Assembly: GCA_037157565.1 (NCBI GenBank)
Contig: JAZHRO010000036.1
Location: 23,052,501 to 23,116,500 of the forward strand
Reading direction: 5' to 3'
Origin: Thalassia testudinum
Taxonomy: Eukaryota > Streptophyta > Magnoliopsida > Alismatales > Hydrocharitaceae
DNA: 64,000 nt
The position numbers and the translations under genes are program-made. Below the pieces are notes generated by a model that was not told the origin of the DNA, ran no database searches, and saw only the letters and a list, made by a program, of their open reading frames with translations. Shown here piece after piece: positions 22,907-32,989 of the stretch (the first letter of the stretch is position 1; each line of letters starts with the position of its first letter).

Positions 22907-23809
22907 CCACCAAATAGTATGAGATGAGAGTAGAGTGTACTGGTGCTCTAAGATTAGTGCAAGGAATCTGGAATCCTAGATAATAGGTGATTATACTCAG
23001 AGATTAGACATAATTTTCGCTCTCGGTTCCTGCGTATACATTTTGTGAGAAATTTTGAGAGCCACCAAATAAGGCAAATATGCGGAGAGTGAGTTTTCAT
23101 AAAACTAGGGCTAAGGTGGATGGTTACGGCCATTATTTACAGAATCCTTAGTTGAAGGAGGGTATTGATGCTAAGGTCAGAAATACACCGTCCTATCCAT
23201 CTCTCCCAGTGTCGTGAGTAGGCACCTCCACCAAATAAGCCACCCAATGTCTCTTGATTATCACCAATCCCTAATAATACCTCCTCAATAAAGTCCATGG
23301 ATGTGTGCTAGTTGTGTTATGTTGAAAAAAAAAGAGAAAAAAAATAAAAGAAATGATGAAAAGAAAGAAAAATTGAAAAAAAAAATTAGGAAAAGAAGAA
23401 AAAGCAAAGAAAGAAGAGTGAATATTTAGTTCAGTTGCATTGAGGCAATACCACCAAATAAATTTGAGATCCACCAAATATGGCCTTAACCCACCTTTCT
23501 TGTGTTTCTGACCGCCCGAATACTGGCTGAGGAATTCCAACTTAGTGTTAGGGTTATGGAAACTCAATTAAAGTGTTAGTGCCAAGTGAGACCACCAAAT
23601 ACGGATCATATGTGTGAATCTGGTGAGATTCTGAGCTCTAAGAAAAGAAAAGAAAAAGAAAAAGAGAAAGAGATCATGACTACAAAGGAATCAAAAGAGA
23701 GCATGGTTTTTCTCGTCTTTCTCTAAGTTGAGTGACTTAGTAATCTGGGAATCAAGATTCTGTAGTACTAATTTCTATGTAGCACTAGTCGAGAGTGAGC
23801 CACCAAATA
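22907..23809 (+). repeat. CCACCAAATA repeat array in the E4 3' spacer
   Basis: Seven exact copies of CCACCAAATA, all on the element's sense strand, start at 22907, 23062, 23228, 23451, 23471, 23592 and 23800. The sequence between them is unique, AT-rich and diverged from other elements. Intervals (155, 166, 223, 20, 121, 208) resemble those of E3 read in its own direction (161, 167, 237, 120, 224). No coding potential is seen. A purine-rich tract occurs at 23320-23420 and another at 23640-23700. Confidence 0.8.
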
Positions 23810-24118
23810 TATAATCTTTTCCCCCAGAGATTCTCTACCTAAGCCTAAAGCCGGGATGAAATTCATAGAATATCTTGAATACCTCGAGGGAAGAAGTCCG
23901 CCTATCCCGCTAGAATTTTACTAGGGGCCAAGTACAAGCTATAGAGGTGAATTAGTTTTTCACTCGAATCCATTGCAAATGATAAATAGCTGCACTTTCA
24001 CGATTGTCTGGATTTCTATAGCATAGGATGAAAATAAAAAGGAGAAAAATCTCTATGCAAATACTTGATAAAATAATCAATACCTTAGGGACCCTTCTGT
24101 GAATAATTTAGTTTTGCA

Positions 24119-24154
24119 TTTGCTAGGGACTAGCAAGATTTAGGCACGAGGGTA
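24119..24154 (+). promoter_or_regulatory. E4 hairpin and polypurine tract
   Basis: TTGCTAG-GGA-CTAGCAA (24120-24136), then GATTTAGGCACGAGGGTA directly before the LTR at 24155. The stem is perfect over 7 bp. Confidence 0.8.
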
Positions 24155-26446
24155 TGATTGCACAGCAATCATAGGTCTTAATTGACCTAAATTAGGCTAG
24201 AACATAGCATAAGTTAGGGTAATTCATGCATGCATAAACATTATATGCATCTTTACTGCTTTACTTTAGCTATGCATAAAATAATGTTATAATGTGTTGA
24301 CTAAGTAAATTATGTCAATTGCAGGCAATAAGCTGATCTCAATAATGGGTGCTACAGCTGGGCTGGAGCAGAAGACCTAGATTAGATGTAGTGAATAATA
24401 ATGTAAGGGAGTTAAGGTATGCTACTCAATTAAGTAGGAATAAAGCAGTAAAATGTGAAGAGCTTAGGTCCATCCTAGACCAAGGATAGCCTAGAGACTT
24501 TCCCAAGTCTTAACCACCCATAGATTAGGTCACTGCACCGTAGGAAACCTTAAAACAATAGTTCCAACCTTTATCTGGATGTCTAGATGAATTATAGGAT
24601 GTCCAGAACCCTTCGCCAACTCCCGCACACCTCAAACCCACTTCTGCAGTGTTATTGGACATCCGACACTTTGTCAGAGGTCCAATTTCTACAGAATACC
24701 CAAAACAGAACCTAGAATTACCCCTGACTCAGATTGGACATCCAGAACTAATGTATGGACTTATAATTTTTGAGTATAAGTCGTCTGACTCTATTTTTGA
24801 ACGTCTGGAACTGGTCTCCAGTTCATGTTTTGAGATTGAAGCCTTGATCTTGGATCTCTAGCTCCCTAGACCTAATCCTAACCCCATAGGAACCTAAATT
24901 AAGGTACCCTAACCCTAGTACATCACCTTTAGACCTCCCTAAGGACTTAATTAGGTCCTCACTAAATCCAATTGACTTAAATCAAAGTCAATTGCCATCA
25001 CCTAAGCCAATTGGACTCATTGAGTCCAATTGAGCTCAATCTCAACCCACATAAGTCCAATTGGACTTAGTGAGAGTCCAATAGACCTAAACACAACCTA
25101 ATTGAGTTATTTCATGCTCAATTAGGTTCACACAAATTCAATTAAACTTAGGTTAAGTTTAATTGCAATTTTCCCTTAGCAATTAGGGTTTACAACCCTA
25201 ATTCAAGGCATACACCTACCCAAACCCTTTAGGATCAAACGTAGACCTCTTAGCCACCTAGGGCACGACCACACACACACACACACACACACTCCTCTAG
25301 AATTTGCTAGAACTCTCTTCAAAGTGTCACCAACTCTTGGTTGCCAAATTTAGCAACCAAGAGACATTCAATTCTTAGATCCACAAATGGTGGGTCTAAG
25401 AACCACCTCTCTCACTCTTGGCCGGTCACTCTTGGAGCTCTCTCTAGAGAGTTCCACACTTCTCTAGAGAAACTCCCTTAGGTCTATAAAAAGACCTAAG
25501 CGGTGGCCATTTGCACCCATCCACTCTTGGCCATCCCATTCTTGCCACTCACCCACTTAAGTTAGCTACGTCTCCACCTCCACTCTACCTCCACGAGGAG
25601 CACCACCATGGAGGCCACCATCTCCATGCTAGGATGCTGGATCAGCTCTCCAACCTCTCTCCAAGGATCGACCTAAGCACCATTGGCCACCCCTCCTCTC
25701 AACCATTCCAAGGCCATCGGAGCCCACCTCCGAATGCCCTCACTTTCTGATAGATTAGTAGCTAGTTCTTTATATTTACTGCTTTCATTTACCGCTTATT
25801 AGTGTAGTCCTTAATCTGCCCCAATGATGCATGCAAAATCCCCTCGTAGATTTCTGTATGCGATCGTTTTATGGTAGCTAGGTTTACATTTTCAAGCATC
25901 CCTGTGCAAGCTTTCCTCTACATTCCATGTTGCTAACGCTTCTCTGAATGAATGAGTAAAAGCTACATTTTTATATATTTCTCTATGTTTGAAATCACCA
26001 TGACTTTATTAGTTGCCATCTTTTCTGCATGATTGAAGTTGCCTATTTTTCACTTGTAGATATATTTTGCAACAAGCATGTTGGTTCTGGAAAATATAGA
26101 AAACCAAACTATCAATGCATTTTCTGTAAACAACCACCATGTAACTTGAATTGTGCGCACTGAAACTCATACCTTTACCTTTGTTATCTATTTAAAGCAC
26201 GCAGACGTAATCAGAATTCATAATAGAAGTGGCGAAGTTTTAATTCGAAGATTGGAAATCGGCATGCAATTTTAAATAATGTAGAGCGATAAAATATCAA
26301 TTTCAAAATTAAACAAATGCCTCCCAGAGATGAACGACCGGGACTCAAGTCTCGTTATTTTTACAAACTTATTTTTGACGAACATTTTTGCACGACTATA
26401 CTACGATTTCGATGACTTTCAAATGTGCGAGAACGGCTTTCTGTCA
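24155..26446 (+). repeat. E4 3' LTR, family A (2292 bp)
   Basis: Starts TGATTGCACAGCAATCA and ends TCTGTCA. It is collinear with 16651-18984. Relative to that copy it lacks about 26 bp near 24342 inside a short AGCTGGATC tandem repeat, and it has a longer CA run (25269-25291). TATA-like CTATAAAAAG at 25485-25494. It includes LTR ORF copy at 26078. Confidence 0.9.
26078..26275 (+). pseudogene. LTR-embedded small ORF, copy 3 (3' LTR of E4)
   Basis: 65 codons from ATG to TAA, ungapped against 18616-18813. A TGA at codon 24 replaces the Arg codon (AGA) of the sister copy, while codon 57 is CGA here and TGA there. So the two LTRs carry different, independent nonsense changes and their common ancestor was open. 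Retains AFSVN, THTFTFVIYL and MQF-stop. Confidence 0.6.
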
Positions 26447-28118
26447 GCTCGGATACATAATTCGTGTTTTAAAGGTTAATTCAATGGTTGTATAGCGCAA
26501 AAACATGTTGAAAAATAAATTTATAAAATCAGTGAGTATCGTGTCGTACGTAGGGTGGCAATCACAATTTATGTAGAAGCGTTTCAATAGAACTTGCAGA
26601 TATTTATATATTTACATATGTATAGGAATCAGATGCGTGCATTCAGAAGATCAGAACTTTATTATAAATAAAATAGAGTTTCCACAATAGAGAATGCTAC
26701 TAGAAATAAATAGATAGATAGAATGTGATAAAGAGACGACGTCGCTTGTAGGATGCTTGTGCGAGGTGCGGTAGCACCTCAGATCTAAAGCATCAGGATG
26801 AAGGTCAAAGTAGAGTTGCAGAGGGTGGAGAGTTGTAGAGAAGGTGGAAGAGTTGTATCTGGAGTTGATAGAAGAGAAAGATGCCTAAATTGGGGGCCTT
26901 GGGCCTTCTTTTATAGTTTTAATGATGGATAAAGTGGGTATTTAACCCATTTACCTTGTGCAACAACTCTTATTTGATCAGATCTATTGATCGAGAGAGC
27001 AACAGACCATCTTAGGCCTCAAAATAACCTCCAACATGCCTCCATCGCGTGGATCGCACCTCTGCTAGACATGTGGTGGCTGCTGCACCCTTGGATAGTG
27101 CCCACCCACTCACTCCTCACTCCCATCGCGTTTTTTCATTGCGTGCTTGAAATTCAAACCTTACGCACTTCATTTCAGCCTTCTGATCTCACGATTGGAC
27201 GGATTAAATCACGCATGCTTCCAGCCTTAAGATTAACATGTGCAATTGCGTGTGGATGGATTAGATCGCACGTTGCCATCCCATGGCCTTCACCATGCCA
27301 CGCATTCGCATCCACTCCCTCCACTCATCATCCAACAGTCCAATTAGGATCAAGCGCATCGCCTTCTTGATTTGGAGCATGGCGAGGCTCAAGTGTGAGT
27401 CTCGCGCTTGTGTGCAGGTGCACTAACCAACGTGCTAAGGCATGTTTTGTGTTGCATTTAGGTTTTAGGCAACTCCACTCTCTGCCGTTGGATGGAGATC
27501 CAACGATTGGGATCTTTTCTTAGTTGATGGAGCATAGGGGTAGGGATGACGTGGGCGCATGGTGGCCATTGGATGACGGTCCAATGGCCCACAATGCATA
27601 AGGAAGGCCTCATCAGAGATTGGGTGGCAATGAGGGGGTGGCTATGATGGCACCACGTGGTGCCATCATGGTTATCCATCTTCTTTTCTTTATATCTGGT
27701 GCTGTAGGCCTTCGATTGAGTTGATTTTTTCGCCGTTGAACTGTGATCGTTGATTTGAATCCATACGTGTGGTTGAATTTTTCATCTGAGGCTTGGATCT
27801 TTGTCCTCTTGCTCTGTGGTCTCTATTCTTCCATGGACTGCACATAATGCTCTGGTTGTCTAATCGGGATGATTTCGAAAGCGTTGGAATCCTGTTGTCA
27901 TCCTAATCAGATCCATACGGTCTGATCTATCATCCACGGCTTTGAAACATCTGTGATTAAAATGATCTCTCATTAGTACATAAAATGATGATATTATCTT
28001 TATGACTAATAAACTAGCTATTGTGCAAATTACGATGCCTAGGAATGCATTATTCTTAAGTTATGCTAGAATCTAGCTTAATTCAGGTGAATTAGGTTGC
28101 ATGATTGTTGTGCAATCA
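26447..28118 (-). repeat. E3 5' LTR main part
   Basis: Collinear with 8332-9987 on the same strand. Its minus-strand start at 28118 is TGATTGCACAACAATCA. TATA-like box at 26916-26907 (minus). The first part, in plus coordinates, is detached at 16645-16650. Open frames here (26987-27370, 27458-27679) also occur in diverged form in the other LTR. They lack domain signals and are not considered genes. Confidence 0.88.
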
Positions 28119-28775
28119 CTTATCCCTGATGAAAAAGTATGGGGTGTCGCATCGTATCTTGACTCCTTATCACCCCCAGACCAATGGATTGGCTGAACTA
28201 TCCAATCGGGAGATCAAGAAAATCCTTCAGGTCAGTATTCGACCTAACAGGAAAGATTAGTCTACCCACCTTCCAAAAGCCTAGGGGGCCTATAAGACCT
28301 CCCATACGATCTAGTTAGGAATTTCTCCCTTCAGACTCGTGTATGAGAAGACATGTCACCTCCCTGTAGAAATGGAGCATAAAGCCTACTGGTAGTACAA
28401 AATTGCAATCTAGATCTCATGAAGGCTGGAATCCGTCGCTGGTTGCAAATGAGCAAGATTGAGGAACTACGCAATGATGTGTATGAGAACTCACGTATCT
28501 ACAAAGAGCGGATCAAAGCCTTCCTTGATAGGCACATCTTGCGAAAATATTTCCATTCTTGCCAGAAAGTATTACTCAAGCTCTTCCCAGGAAAACTAAG
28601 ATCAAAGTGGATTAGACCATTCCTAGTTTGACAAGTCTTTTGAAATGGAGCTACCAAATTAAGTGAATTCAACCATGACTTAGAACCATTCGCCGTGAAT
28701 GGTCAGAGACTTAAACTGTTCCACAAACTCATCCATTCAAATCTGGCTGTAGTATCTTTTAATCTCCATTCTGCT
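28119..28775 (+). pseudogene. E2 integrase, C-terminal part
   Basis: Resumes the integrase cut at 8331: KKYGVSHRILTPYHPQTNG, followed by LAELSNREIKKIL with the catalytic Glu at 28194-28196. A frame at 28419 gives [19 protein letters not shown], and [17 protein letters not shown] near 28575-28630 is the GPY/F-type module. Stops near 28259, 28283, 28316 and 28631 break it. No chromodomain follows, as expected for Athila/Tat. Confidence 0.9.
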
Positions 28776-28798
28776 TGAGCTATACTGCACCCAGCTGA

Positions 28799-28834
28799 TA
28801 GCGTTAAACTTAGCACTTAATAGAAGGCAACCCA
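28799..28834 (+). other. E2 post-coding conserved block
   Basis: TAGCGTTAAACTTAGCAC, then AGAAGGCAACCCA. It is the E2 version of the GCGTTAAACTTAGCGC...GGGAGGCAACCCA block that ends the coding part of these elements. Confidence 0.55.
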
Positions 28835-29062
28835 TCATTTGAAAAACCTAAACCCTTTTGACCTATTTTTACATTGAAATCATATTGCACTTTAGGGTTC
28901 TTTCATTAGAATGACCGACTTCACCTTTGATACTTGTGTCAAAGCTAGAAATCATCTACAACAGTCATCCCGACCCGTTCGCCACCCACCAAACCTATTG
29001 TAATGTACGATCTATGCTGAACTAGAAGCCATCTAATTTACAATGAGGACATTGCAAATCTT

Positions 29063-29077
29063 AGGCATGGAGGGGTA
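29063..29077 (+). promoter_or_regulatory. E2 upstream PPT-like tract
   Basis: AGGCATGGAGGGGTA, preceded by GAGGACATTGCAAATCTT, about 1.3 kb before the terminal PPT at 30347. Confidence 0.55.
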
Positions 29078-30304
29078 TGAAAGTGCCAAACACTATTAGA
29101 TTCGATTCATGGAGGGGTTTTAATCAAAAACAAAAATGGAGAAAGGAGAAAGAGGAGGTAAATTTGAGCTAAATTGAAAGAATTGAGGAGAAAAGAAAAG
29201 AAAAGACAAAGGAGTAATCATAAAGAAAGAAAATGAGATAGTCCTTGTGATTGAGTATGGAATTTACCTAAGTTCTAGGCTGGATCGGATGATGAATTAA
29301 GACTTGAAAGGGTGAAACTTAGGAGATTAGTGATGAGTACAGACCTTAGGCCTTTTAGGCCTATTCTAGGGCTTAAACACTCATGTATTTGTTAAGATCC
29401 AAATTAGCCATCAAGAGGTTGAGGAAAGTGTGAAGCTGATGTATTAAGTCTAAGGATTAGGGATTATTCGGCCCCATTGCCTGCCCTTTGGTTTGCTGGA
29501 CTTTGTAACCTAAGCACCAAAATTTCACACACTAGCCTGGTTTAGTGTGCTTAATGAAGAAATAATACCAAAAGTGTGTTTTAAAAAAAGCTTTCCCAAA
29601 CATCTAGCTTAGGAGCAGCTCGAAGACATAAGTTGATTAGACAACTTCCCGACGTGGAGAGGTGGACCCTTGAAGATGAGTAATAACATATCATCTCATC
29701 GGGCTTGTCTCTTAGAATATCTAAATATCCTACTGGGGGCATGTAAGCACCTTGTGTTGGTTTAGGTTCCATAGGAGGGATTACCCTGAAATGTCGATTG
29801 CTAGGTCATGAATTTAGCTACAGAATACGATGGGCGACACTATCCCAATGTGTCGAAAGCTAGGGTTCTGGGGTTTGCCATGGGCGGTGCTATCCCGAAG
29901 CATCGAAAGCCAAGGACACTTTGAGTATTGATAGTAGGGACAAGGAATCTGATACATACTGTGTTTAGGGTCAATCCAATGTTGGATTTAGGGGAATATA
30001 AAAAGAAAAGAGAGAAAACTCACAAAATAAAAAATCCCTCTATCTCTTTTACAAAAAATGCACGGGCAAACAGAACTTGGACTTGATACATCTAACCATG
30101 GGTGCTTTAACCGCTAGGGTCAATGAAACACTAGGCTGTTTTGGCAAGCCTTAGAAACCATCACGGCAATCCCAAGACTGAAGCTATTCAGATTTGGATC
30201 TTGGCTGGTACTTGAGTACCTCTAGGCTTATTTTTGGTATTTTGATTTGATGTCTAGAGATGCGACTTAGTAGGGCATCCTAACGGTTACATCCAACTTA
30301 GGAT
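29078..30304 (+). other. E2 3' spacer (no gene) with a 35-bp repeated motif
   Basis: Non-coding. It lacks CCACCAAATA but has its own repeat: ATGGGCGACACTATCCC...TGTCGAAAGCTAGG at 29830-29864 and a diverged copy at 29880-29915, with a partial copy at 29787-29804. Purine-rich stretches lie near 29120-29240. Confidence 0.6.
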
Positions 30305-30359
30305 TTGCTAGGGCCATAGGACTTTTCTAGGGCCTAGCAAAACCTAGGCATGGGGGTAT
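30305..30359 (+). promoter_or_regulatory. E2 hairpin and polypurine tract
   Basis: TTTGCTAGG (30305-30313) pairs with CCTAGCAAA (30334-30342) across a longer loop than in other elements. AGGCATGGGGGTA follows at 30347-30359, next to the LTR. Confidence 0.75.
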
Positions 30360-32989
30360 AATAGTAACACTATCATGAGTCTTAACTAGCCACATTTAGT
30401 CAAGTTTGAATGATAAAATCTACTAACTAATCATCTGAGCATCATAACTCTGAATTATTCTAATTTGAAAAGAAAATAGGGAATCAGGGTTAATTATGTA
30501 ATTTTAACAGCACATCACAAACACAGATTAGCCATAGGGCCTCTTAGGGGCTAATTGATGTTTAAATGAGCATAAAAGTATAAAAAGTGGGTCAACACTG
30601 ACTGAAATGGGGTTTCACACATTTTGAGGGTGAAAACAACACAAAATCCTAACTATCAACCCACTTAAATTAAAGATGTTCTAGTCAGGATAAAATTAAT
30701 CGAAGACTCCAAAAATTTATGGAAAGATATTCTAAAAGGTTTGGTATTCTTAGTTTGACCATCTGAACTCATTTTGACCTAGAGTAGAGTTTTAGACGGA
30801 AATTTGCTCGGATTTAGGGTTCTATGCAAATTTCCCAGTCAAATGTGGTCAAAAGTCAAATCTAAGTTCACAATTAGCTTCCTTGTGTCTGAATTAGATT
30901 AGCACCAAAATTTAGGCCTAATCATAGTCCATCTTGACCTAGTTTGCATTTTAGCCCTTAAAAGCTCTTTCTTATAGTTAGCCCCCAATTTTTAATTTTA
31001 TTGCGACTAGGTCTCTAACTTTTCTGTCATTTTCTTCAAATGGGTCCCTACCACCATTGGTGTGAATGAAGCTCTACAGCAAGATTTGAGTGAGGATTTC
31101 TCCCTCAAATCAGATCCAAACTCCCCCAAAATTGGAGGGAATGACCAAATGAACCTTCCTAATCAATTGAATCGCCTAATGAGACCTGAATCAGCCCATG
31201 GAGATCTGGCAAAAACGAGGGAATTTGGGGATCTTTTCCTCAAAAATTTCTGGCATTTCAAGCCTCTTTCCTTGCTTTAGAGCTCAGCCTTGAGCTCTAT
31301 AAAGAGCCCTCAAGATTTCACCGTCCTCCTTAACCAAGTTTCGACCAGATTTCCTCCTCTTCTACCTTCTCTAGCCTCCGTGACTTCGACTCCAGTGAGC
31401 CTTCTCTAACAACCACATCAAGGCGACCAACGGTCAAATTGACCGGCTCATCTTCTTTGTTCCTTCGTTGCATGTCCTTCCAGCCAAAGAGAGAGAATTT
31501 CCTTCCTCTTCGCCCTCGCCAACCCCTCATCATCTATCTCATCTTCTTCGAGTCTAACCCAACACCGTCGGACGTCTCCTCCTCCGTCTCACCTCCTGAC
31601 TCCCTCTAACCTCCTCCTCTACTCATGTACTTCATTTTATCCACTCAAATTCCATTTGCGACCATCGTACTACACTCACGCCCCTCATCTTCTCCACAGC
31701 TGGGAAGGCTCCAACGAGCTCGTACGACCACCACACCGCACCAAACTCACTGCCATTACTTCCCAAAACTCTATCTCGCCTTTACCTTCAAAATCCCTCT
31801 CCCTATTTACACATCCACCCACTCCACAACTCCCCTGAACACCCACAACTTTGGTCACTTTCTCCATCACCGACAAACCCTCACCGACCACCGCATGACC
31901 TAAAACCACCAACATTGCGTTTTCCTTCTCACGATGAAGCTTCTGAGCATCTCCGATAAGGTCGCGAGGTCATTTTTCGTGCGTGCAGGACTTCAGTGGA
32001 TCTCTGCCGCTGCCACCGTCTTCCACAACACTGTCCGCTACCATCCAACTACCACTCGACTTGCTGCTACTTTCAACTGATGCAATTTCATCTCCTGAGG
32101 GAAGCAGCAACATCAATCAAGAGTAGCGTGTAGCTACAGCAGCTTGATTGTGAAGGAAAACGAGATGCAATAGTTGAAGGAGAAGTGGGACACTTTAGTC
32201 ACACATCGTTTGGGATAGAGCCTCCAGTAACAAATAAATCGAATTCGTGCCAAGGCCTTATCACCTCGACACAGCAAGGGTGAGGTCTTCGCCTCACGTG
32301 TCACGCACTCGTCCCTCATCACCCAATTTCGGTGAGCCTAGATACTATACACGACTTGATAACTCACTACTATTCGCCTATTTACCCGATTAAGGAAAAA
32401 AGGAGGATTTGAGGAGAGTGGGAGTAGGTTTTGCATTGTGGCCTCGGGAAGCATGCCATATCCTTAGCACTTAGCCATTCTAATGCATATGCATAGCTGA
32501 GCCTTATCTCTGCTACTACTATGTTGTGCTTGTGCAGTCCTTTCGAGGCCTTTGAAAGTTATGGCGTCTGTGCCTTATACTTGTCATCTGAGGCCTTGTG
32601 CTGGTTCTGAGGTTACTGTGGATTCATTGAGTCTTATGTGGATATTTATTTGAGGAGTACTATTCAAATATTTGAGTTTGGTTAGAGCTTAATTTCTAGG
32701 GTTAATTTGGTGGTTTAAACCACCATTTTTACCCATTTTTTTGTACTTTGATATCTACAATCTGAGATACATTTTTTGACATATATTGCATATCTTTTTT
32801 ATTATCTGATTCACTTGCAAATACTGTTTCTGATTATTGTAATTAGTGAATTAATTCACTATACGTAGTTCCCTGCGAACGACCTCGGACTCATTTCCGT
32901 TTCTCAAGCTTACAAATTTAAATGTTGATTCACTTTTGTTGACTATACTACGACGTGTAGTTTTAAAACTCGATGAAAGCATGTTAACA
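30360..32989 (+). repeat. E2 3' LTR, family B (about 2.6 kb)
   Basis: Starts TAATAGTAACACTATCATGAG, aligned base for base with the E1 LTR start TGATGGAAACACCATCATGAG, so the initial TG has mutated. It ends GTTAACA at 32989. The reverse complement of E1's LTR aligns across it. TATA-like CTCTATAAAGAG at 31296-31307, followed by a CT-rich stretch. Several Ser/Pro-rich peptides at 31330-31915 are products of this composition and are not supported as genes. It is a different LTR family from the 5' end of E2. Confidence 0.75.
31296..31307 (+). promoter_or_regulatory. TATA-like box, E2 3' LTR
   Basis: CTCTATAAAGAG, a palindrome-like TATA box followed by CCCTCAAG and a pyrimidine-rich region, typical of a plant LTR promoter. 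Confidence 0.5.

Larger units (their letters stand above)
16651..26446 (+). mobile_element. E4: plus-strand non-autonomous family A element, 9.8 kb
   Basis: Complete with two LTRs (16651-18984 and 24155-26446), PBS, leader, a long interrupted ORF without retroviral domains, a PPT-like tract, a CCACCAAATA spacer and a terminal PPT. It is inserted in the first bases of E3's 5' LTR. The LTRs differ by many substitutions and several small indels, so it is old. Confidence 0.9.
8332..28118 (-). mobile_element. E3: minus-strand non-autonomous Athila-like element, interrupted by E4
   Basis: E3 occupies 8332-16650 and 26447-28118, about 10 kb after removing E4. In element order (right to left) it has a 5' LTR (26447-28118 plus its first six bases at 16645-16650), PBS 16624-16641, leader, gag, protease, an acidic replacement segment, a 3' spacer, PPT and 3' LTR (8332-9987). 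No RT, RNase H or integrase motif was found, so it depended on other elements. It is inserted in the integrase of E2. Confidence 0.88.

Noticed and set aside
26987..27370. 127-codon frame in the E3 5' LTR, with a shorter relative at 8882-9241
   Set aside because: It runs antisense to the element, is broken differently in the two LTRs and has no conserved start or stop.
31625..31903. Possible small host gene in the 31-32 kb CT-rich region
   Set aside because: The region lies within a family B LTR, downstream of its TATA box, and aligns with the inverted LTR at 1010-3819; no protein family recognised.
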